A stretch of DNA of 64,000 nucleotides, taken from assembly GCF_020360975.1 (NCBI RefSeq), contig NW_025408669.1:1116001-1180000 (forward strand), in the 5' to 3' direction. Source of the DNA: Hirsutella rhossiliensis (taxonomy: Eukaryota; Ascomycota; Sordariomycetes; Hypocreales; Ophiocordycipitaceae). The number at the start of each line of letters is the position of its first letter. Positions within the stretch are counted from its first letter, which is position 1. The notes beneath the pieces are model-generated. The model saw only the letters and a list, made by a program, of their open reading frames with translations. It ran no database searches and was not told the origin of the DNA. A program made the translations under genes and the position numbers. This document shows positions 59,137-64,000 of this stretch, in pieces.

Positions 59137-61924
59137 TTCGAGAGGTTATAATTTTTATTTATTTATATTATTACTCGCATGCAGCCTCTAGGGCCATAGC
59201 GAGGCTAATAGGGGCCTAGGCCCCTATTAGCAGTCCTAGCTAGCTATAGAGCCCGGGGGCTTATAACTAATTAGGGAAAGGGTAGCTATAAAGGCAAAGA
59301 TAAAGGAAAGGTTAATCTGGTTCCTCCTACGCGGTGTTTTTCCCCCCTAAGGGCCCTAGGGCCCCTAGGTTACTCTTTTTCGAGCCACTTAGCCGTTCCT
59401 ATCTCTGTTTTAGCTAAGAAGGTTAGAAGGGCTTCCCTTCCTTCCTTAGTGCTATAGAGAAAAGGTAGGCTAAGGGCCTCCTTCCGTCCCTTCGAGGCCC
59501 GGTAAAGGACCTCTCTTTCCCTCCTATAGTTCGGGCACCTTAGGATAAGGTGCCTAGCCGTGTGCCTTCCTTAGCCGCAGCGGCAGTCGTCTCGGTCTAC
59601 CTTATTAACCCTCTTTAAGAAGGATAATAGGAAGCCGGCCCCGAGGAGAAGTTAGTAGTAGGCCGAAAGGGTCGGCCTAGGCCTTCCTATAAGGTCCTTT
59701 TCCGGGCTAAAGGCTAGGCGCGGGGTCTTTCGAATAGACGTATAGTGCTTGCCTAAGCCTTTAGCTTTAGGGCCTTTAGCTGCCTCGGTAGCCTAGAGGC
59801 CCTTCTAGTGGTCCTTAGCCGCTTATCGGACCTTTCTTCGTAAGTAGCTAATAGAGACTATAGGGGTCCCTTACGTAGGGGCCCCTAGGCCTCTCTTAGC
59901 TAGCTGGTCGGCTAGCTCGTTGCCGAAGATCCCTAGGTAGCTAGGGCACTAGTATAGCCGTATATTATAGCAGGCCTCTAGGCTAGTTAAGAGCCTTCTA
60001 ATACGTATAGCGAGGTCCGAGTAGCCCTTAACCTTTCGTATAGCGGCTTAGCTATCTATAAAGATATAAGCCTCTATAGGGGGGTTAAGGGGGCTAGATC
60101 TTAGGGGCCGAGGCCTCTTAGCTAGGTCCTCTAGGACCCTTAGTATCGCGAATAGCTCTGCGTCGGCTGCTTCGATAGAGGGCCCTAGGTTCTTATAGTA
60201 CGCCTTACTAGGCCTATTTTCTAGGCCTATCTCGTAGAAGGAGCAGGCGTTGGTCTCTATAGGGGACCCCTTAGGGCACCCCTTAGAGCCGTTAGTATAG
60301 AAGACTAAGGGCCGTAGCCCGAAGTCTTCTAGGCTAGCTAGGTTAGCTAAGAGGCGTTGGTGCTGCTTCTTAGCTAGAGGCTTAGGGGCCTCTATTATCG
60401 TAATAGAGGCCTTAGGCTCTAGAGCCCACGGGGGCTCCTAGCTAGCTTTCCTTCTTTCTAAGCTATAGTTAGGCCTATAATAGCTACTAGGCCTTTAAGG
60501 AGGCGGAAGAGTTACGTATAGGCCTAATATAGCTTAAGGCTCCTAGGTCGGAGCCCGAGTCGGCGAGGTCATCCCGTACGGCTAGGTTATAAGCCTGCCT
60601 TATAGGGTGATTCGGTAGGAGGTATAGGGTTCGAAGGGCATAGGAGAGGCATGCCTTTTTAAACCGTACCTCTAGCGGTGGGAGGGCTGCTTCGGCTTCT
60701 AGGGCCCTAATAGGGGATCCTTTAAAGGCCCCTAGGACTTTTAGGAGAGCCTGGTTCTAAAGCCTTTAGAAAGGCTTTATTAGGCTCCTAGGGGTCTTAG
60801 GCCCCCTATACTAAAGCTGGGCCCCGTAGTCTGCTATCGAGGTCACGTAGGCCTAATAGAGCTGCCTAGAAGCTCTAAACGATAGGCCTCTTTGCATAGA
60901 GACTAGGCGGGATAGCCCTTTAAAGGCAGCTTATACGGAGGCTACCTTCTTTTCGATGTGTTGTTTAAATAGGAGTCTAGAGTCGAAGAAGACCCCTAGC
61001 TACCGTACTAAGGGCTTCGCTTCGAAAAGTAGGCCTCCTACCTTTATACCCTCTAAAATAGGCTGCCTTTGCCTACTAAAGTAGATAAGTTCCGTCTTAG
61101 AGGGGTCGAAACAGACCCCTTGGTCCTTAGCTTGTTCGAATAGGTTAGCAGCTATAGCTTCTAGCTGCCGGACGTTCTTCTTAGCCGAGGTCGACGTTAT
61201 AGAGATGCTAAAATCGTCTATATAGGATAGCTGGTACCCCTTAGCCGCTAGTATCCCCCTTACGTATAAGAGGAATAGTATAGGGCTAATAGGGGACCCT
61301 TAGGGTACCCCTATTGCTAGGTCTGTTAGGGGCTAGGTTTGCCCTTCGAAGGCTAGCTGGATCTTCCTTTCGGTAAGGAAGTGGTCTACCTAGCTTATAA
61401 GGGCCTTAGGGAGGTTTAATTCCCTTAGGACCCTTATAAGCTGTTCCTTCGATACGAAGTCGAAGGCGCCTTTTATATCTAATAAGAGGGTGCTAGTAAT
61501 AGCCTTCTTATTATACTCCTGCTTCTTTTAAACGTGGTGTAGAAGGAGGAAGGCCGTGTCGATAGCTGACCGCTGTTTTCGTCCCCCTAGCTGCGTAGGG
61601 TTTAGAAGCCCGGCTATATTAGCTAAGTAGCTTAGCCGGGTAGCGTATAGCTTTTCGAGGACCTTCCCTAAGTAGTTAAGTAGACTTATAACCCTATAGG
61701 CTTTAGGGATAGTATAGTCTAGCTTATTTTACTTAGGAAGTATAATTCCTATAGCTTCCTTCTACGCCTTAGGGTGGTATCCTTGGTTAAATAGGGCTTT
61801 ATAGGCCCTATTAAAGACCGTGGGAATAACCTTATACGCGTGTTAGATAGGAAGGAAGCTAAGGGAGTCCGGGCCGGGGGCTTTCTTATTAGAAGAGCTA
61901 ACGATAGCCCTTCGAGAGGTTATA
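59137..61924 (-). mobile_element. LINE-A copy, 5'-truncated, least RIPped
   Basis: Body 59151-61910 (2,760 bp) between the 14-bp duplication TTCGAGAGGTTATA (59137-59150, 61911-61924). On the minus strand it carries the second half of ORF2: reverse transcriptase from about 61910 (the complement of the YIDDF codons lies near 61210-61225), RNase H at about 60310-59880, the zinc-finger segment near 59570, and the 3' end with T-rich tail at 59151-59172. It keeps more CA/TG than the 22-kb copy (for example GCATGCAGCCTCTAGGGCCA), so it is younger or saw fewer RIP cycles. It still contains stops. Confidence 0.92.
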
Positions 61925-62770
61925 TAAGATATTACTCCTAGCCTTCGTATCTAGAAGGCAGCATTAGCAGCTATCTAGGAGTCGGTAGAGAGCATACTAG
62001 CTACTATATTCTAAGGTAAGTTAATATAATTATTATACTAATTATTATACTAACTAGCGACTATAAATAGTAATAGGACGGCTAGCTATCGCGGCTAAAA
62101 GAGTTATAATTTAGTAGAAAGATATTACTACTCTTAAGGATATTATTAGCATCCTCGGGAAATAAGACTAGTCTTTCTTAGTCTAAAACGAAGCTAGTAT
62201 ATATACCTTATTAGAAGTTATTATATTAATCGTTTATATTAATCTTTTTCCTTTAGCGTATAGTTCTACCTCCTAGCGTAACTTTTCCGATCTATTAAGA
62301 GTCGAAAAATAAAAGCTTCTACGAAGCACGCGACTAGTAAAGATTAGAGAAGCGCGTGCTCGTAAAGTTTAGGCCTAAAGAGATGATTTTAATAAGAAGC
62401 GGAAGCAGTCGAAGGAGCAACGATAATCGAAGGTATAGCGAAAGAAGAAAACTACTACTATAGAGATTAATAGTAAGGGGAGCGAAAATAAAGATAATTC
62501 CGACTATAAATAGCCCTAAACGATTAAAAAGACCTATAAAGTCCCCTTAGATAATAAGGCTAATAAGGATAAAATGTTCGAAGAATTACTATAATCGTTA
62601 GGCATAGAAGAGCCTATAATAACCATAGATAGGCTTAAGCTTATCCTAGCCGGCGGGAAGTATAAGGGTAGAAAGTTAAGAGCAAAAGAGGCTAAAAATA
62701 TCCTAGCTCTAAGTTAGAGATAAGGAGATAATTAGTATAATTAATTAGTACTAGACTTTTAGTTCTCTAA
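61925..62770 (+). pseudogene. Lys/Arg-rich coding remnant in the hAT element
   Basis: From about 62330 to 62720 the plus strand can be read as a charged chain (KKRKQSKEQR, KTYKVPLDNKANKDKMFEELL, GGKYKGRKLRAKEAKNILAL) with few stops. The orientation is opposite to the presumed transposase. Such tails occur in fungal pogo-type transposases, but no catalytic motif was found, so the identity is open. Confidence 0.35.
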
Positions 62771-62990
62771 TCTCTATAAATTCGCTTAACTAAAAGTAAC
62801 TTTAAATAGGAATCTACTAAGTTATTTTAGGCTAGTCTAGGTACCTAGCTTTACCTAAAGTATATATTAATAACCTATAGGTAAATATAGTCTTTTATCT
62901 TAAAACCTATTTCTACCTATAGACTAAACTAAAAAAATTAAGCGGCCTATAGGTAGCTATAGGCGCTTACTTTTAAAGTCTAGTCGCTAG

Positions 62991-63748
62991 CAATAAGATA
63001 GAAATAGTTAGCGAGATCGTTAACCGCTATAAGAGTCTTCTAGGTAACTAAGAGCGACTTAGGCCCGACCTAGGCTAAGGTCTTAATAGCGTTGCTAAAC
63101 TTACCTAAGTACTTCTCTAAGGACTTATATATATAGTAGGTATCGTCTACGAAACGGGTAAAAGCTAACGCGAGCGTCTCTATATTCTTAGCGACCGTAG
63201 CTAGACTAAGAGTAGACTCGCTTAACGCGCCTTTACCCTTAGCGGCGGGGGCCTTCTAACTAGCGCGAATACGAGTTTCTAGAGTAGCACGATAAAGGCG
63301 CTCTTATACTAAACCCTTAATAAGGGAAGGGCTATCGACCTCGGACTATACCTAGTAGAGGGCACTAGCGGCCTCCTCGCCTTCGGAGGTAATCTAGAAC
63401 TTAGATTAGCACCGAACTTAGATAGTACTATAGCGGGAAAGGGTTACTTACTTAGTAATAAGACTAGTTAGAGTCGGCGTAAGCGATATACGCTTTAGCC
63501 TTTACGGCTTTTAAAGTTAGTAAAAATACTAGAGGTAAGACCGACTTAGGATAAAGCTAGGATTAATACGTATAAGACTAGTTTTAATAGCTAGCGAAGG
63601 ACTTATAAGTAAGCTTACTAGTAAGACGCCCGATATATATAAAACATAGGATAGAGCGCTCCGATCCCGCTACTATAGCGACTTTCTTATAAGGAGGGGG
63701 TTTTAAAGGAAGCGAGCCGCTACTACCTAAGTCGGCTTCCTAGTTAGA
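62991..63748 (-). mobile_element. Repeat G, 5' part of the minus-strand copy
   Basis: Reverse complement of about 40340-41100. With the pieces at 51752-51914 and 35598-36442 it makes a continuous G copy of about 1.77 kb once gypsy B and the hAT element are removed. Confidence 0.85.
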
Positions 63749-64000
63749 TATAACGACCGGTGTTATTCCTAAGGGATAAACCTATCGAGGGGTTTATATT
63801 AGTAGATATAATAGGGCGTGGTCTAAGTAATAATAAGTATATTACGTTAGTAATAAGTCGGAGGTCGTAGACCGTAGACTATAACTAAGTAATTAGAATT
63901 AAAGATAAATCGTAATAAAGATCTATATTAAAAGCTATTAAGCTATCTATCTAAAGGAGTATTCTATTCCTTCCTTATATATCTCGAGAGCTTCCTTAGA
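63749..64000. mobile_element. Gypsy C LTR, running out of the window
   Basis: TATAACGACCGGTGTTATTC and the following 230 bp match the start of the two gypsy B LTRs. It interrupts the G copy at a position that is continuous in the plus-strand G copy near 40340. Solo LTR or complete element cannot be decided here. Confidence 0.85.

Larger units (their letters stand above)
51907..62990 (-). mobile_element. hAT-like DNA transposon, RIPped, interrupted by LINE-A
   Basis: Element 51915-62982. The 8-bp duplication GTCGCTAG (51907-51914, 62983-62990) is the hAT length, and the second G copy near 41096-41106 shows the unoccupied target. Ends are short inverted repeats, TAGACTTAAAA and TAGACTTTAAAA, which would be CAG...CTG before RIP. 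Subterminal regions are packed with CTACCTATAGG-like motifs on both sides. A hAT dimerisation-like segment (IIAREFLAI...LSS) is readable on the minus strand at about 52880-52925. Without LINE-A the element is still about 8.3 kb, long for a hAT, so further insertions or cargo are likely. Confidence 0.72.
21037..64000. other. RIP-mutated repeat desert
   Basis: Throughout this 43-kb block CpA and TpG are almost missing while TpA is in great excess; CpG, CpC and CpT survive in many segments, so GC content is not uniformly low. This is the signature of repeat-induced point mutation (C-to-T at CpA on both strands). Consequences seen directly: almost no ATG or TGA, no open frame of useful length except one antisense 82-codon frame, and Trp and Gln positions in recognisable retroelement domains read TAG. 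No host gene was found. Confidence 0.93.

Noticed and set aside
21037..64000. Mitochondrial or organellar insertion to explain the TA-rich DNA
   Set aside because: Sequence retains CpG-rich segments and clear nuclear retroelement domains; the dinucleotide pattern is RIP.
21037..64000. CRISPR array or bacterial origin
   Set aside because: No short regularly spaced repeats with unique spacers; spliced fungal genes adjoin it directly.

Overview
The window is nuclear DNA of a filamentous ascomycete (Pezizomycotina, most likely Sordariomycetes; I cannot name the species). The evidence is short 55-140 bp GT-AG introns, a fungal gene complement (class V myosin, Rheb, Wapl, HAM1-type ITPase), and saturating repeat-induced point mutation (RIP) in every repeat of the right two thirds. 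It divides into a gene-bearing left part (1 to about 21,035) and a gene-free repeat desert (about 21,036 to 64,000).

Left part. On the plus strand: the 3' end of D-3-phosphoglycerate dehydrogenase (serine synthesis), a complete class V myosin, adenylate kinase 6 (Fap7-type) and inosine triphosphate pyrophosphatase. On the minus strand: cytosolic seryl-tRNA synthetase (convergent with the ITPase), Rheb GTPase and a Wapl-type cohesin release factor. Splicing them at consensus introns gives uninterrupted frames whose lengths fit their families. They are dispersed housekeeping genes with no shared pathway. Between SerRS and Rheb lies a Mutator-like transposon (13,614-16,852) with identical 71-bp terminal inverted repeats, a 9-bp target duplication and a transposase broken by many frameshifts.

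Right part. The base composition changes abruptly about 165 bp upstream of the Wapl start. From there CpA and TpG almost vanish, so ATG and TGA are nearly absent and Trp and Gln codons have become TAG. Under the mutations I can read: (i) LINE-A, a Tad1-type non-LTR element, one nearly complete copy (22,449-28,482), truncated 3' fragments at 21.2-22.4 kb and a 5'-truncated copy at 59,151-61,910; (ii) LINE-B, an endonuclease/RT element with a (TAA)n tail (39,586-46,943, plus fragments at 28.5-30.05 kb and 30,263-30,447); (iii) Ty3/gypsy elements: copy B (36,448-51,746, paired 449-bp LTRs, 5-bp target duplication), copy A (internal part, 30.05-35.6 kb) and copy C (LTR entering at the right edge); (iv) a hAT-like element (51,915-62,982, 8-bp target duplication); (v) a 370-bp miniature LTR element (33,237-33,606) carrying a tRNA-like segment; (vi) an unidentified repeat, here called G, in two copies.

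The nesting can be read from target duplications and from empty sites in sister copies inside the window. Gypsy B, the hAT element and probably gypsy C each landed in one minus-strand G copy. LINE-B landed in gypsy B and carries a second G copy. LINE-A landed in the hAT element. The miniature LTR element landed in gypsy A. Nothing in the desert looks able to make a full-length protein. All coordinates and spliced lengths were worked out by eye.
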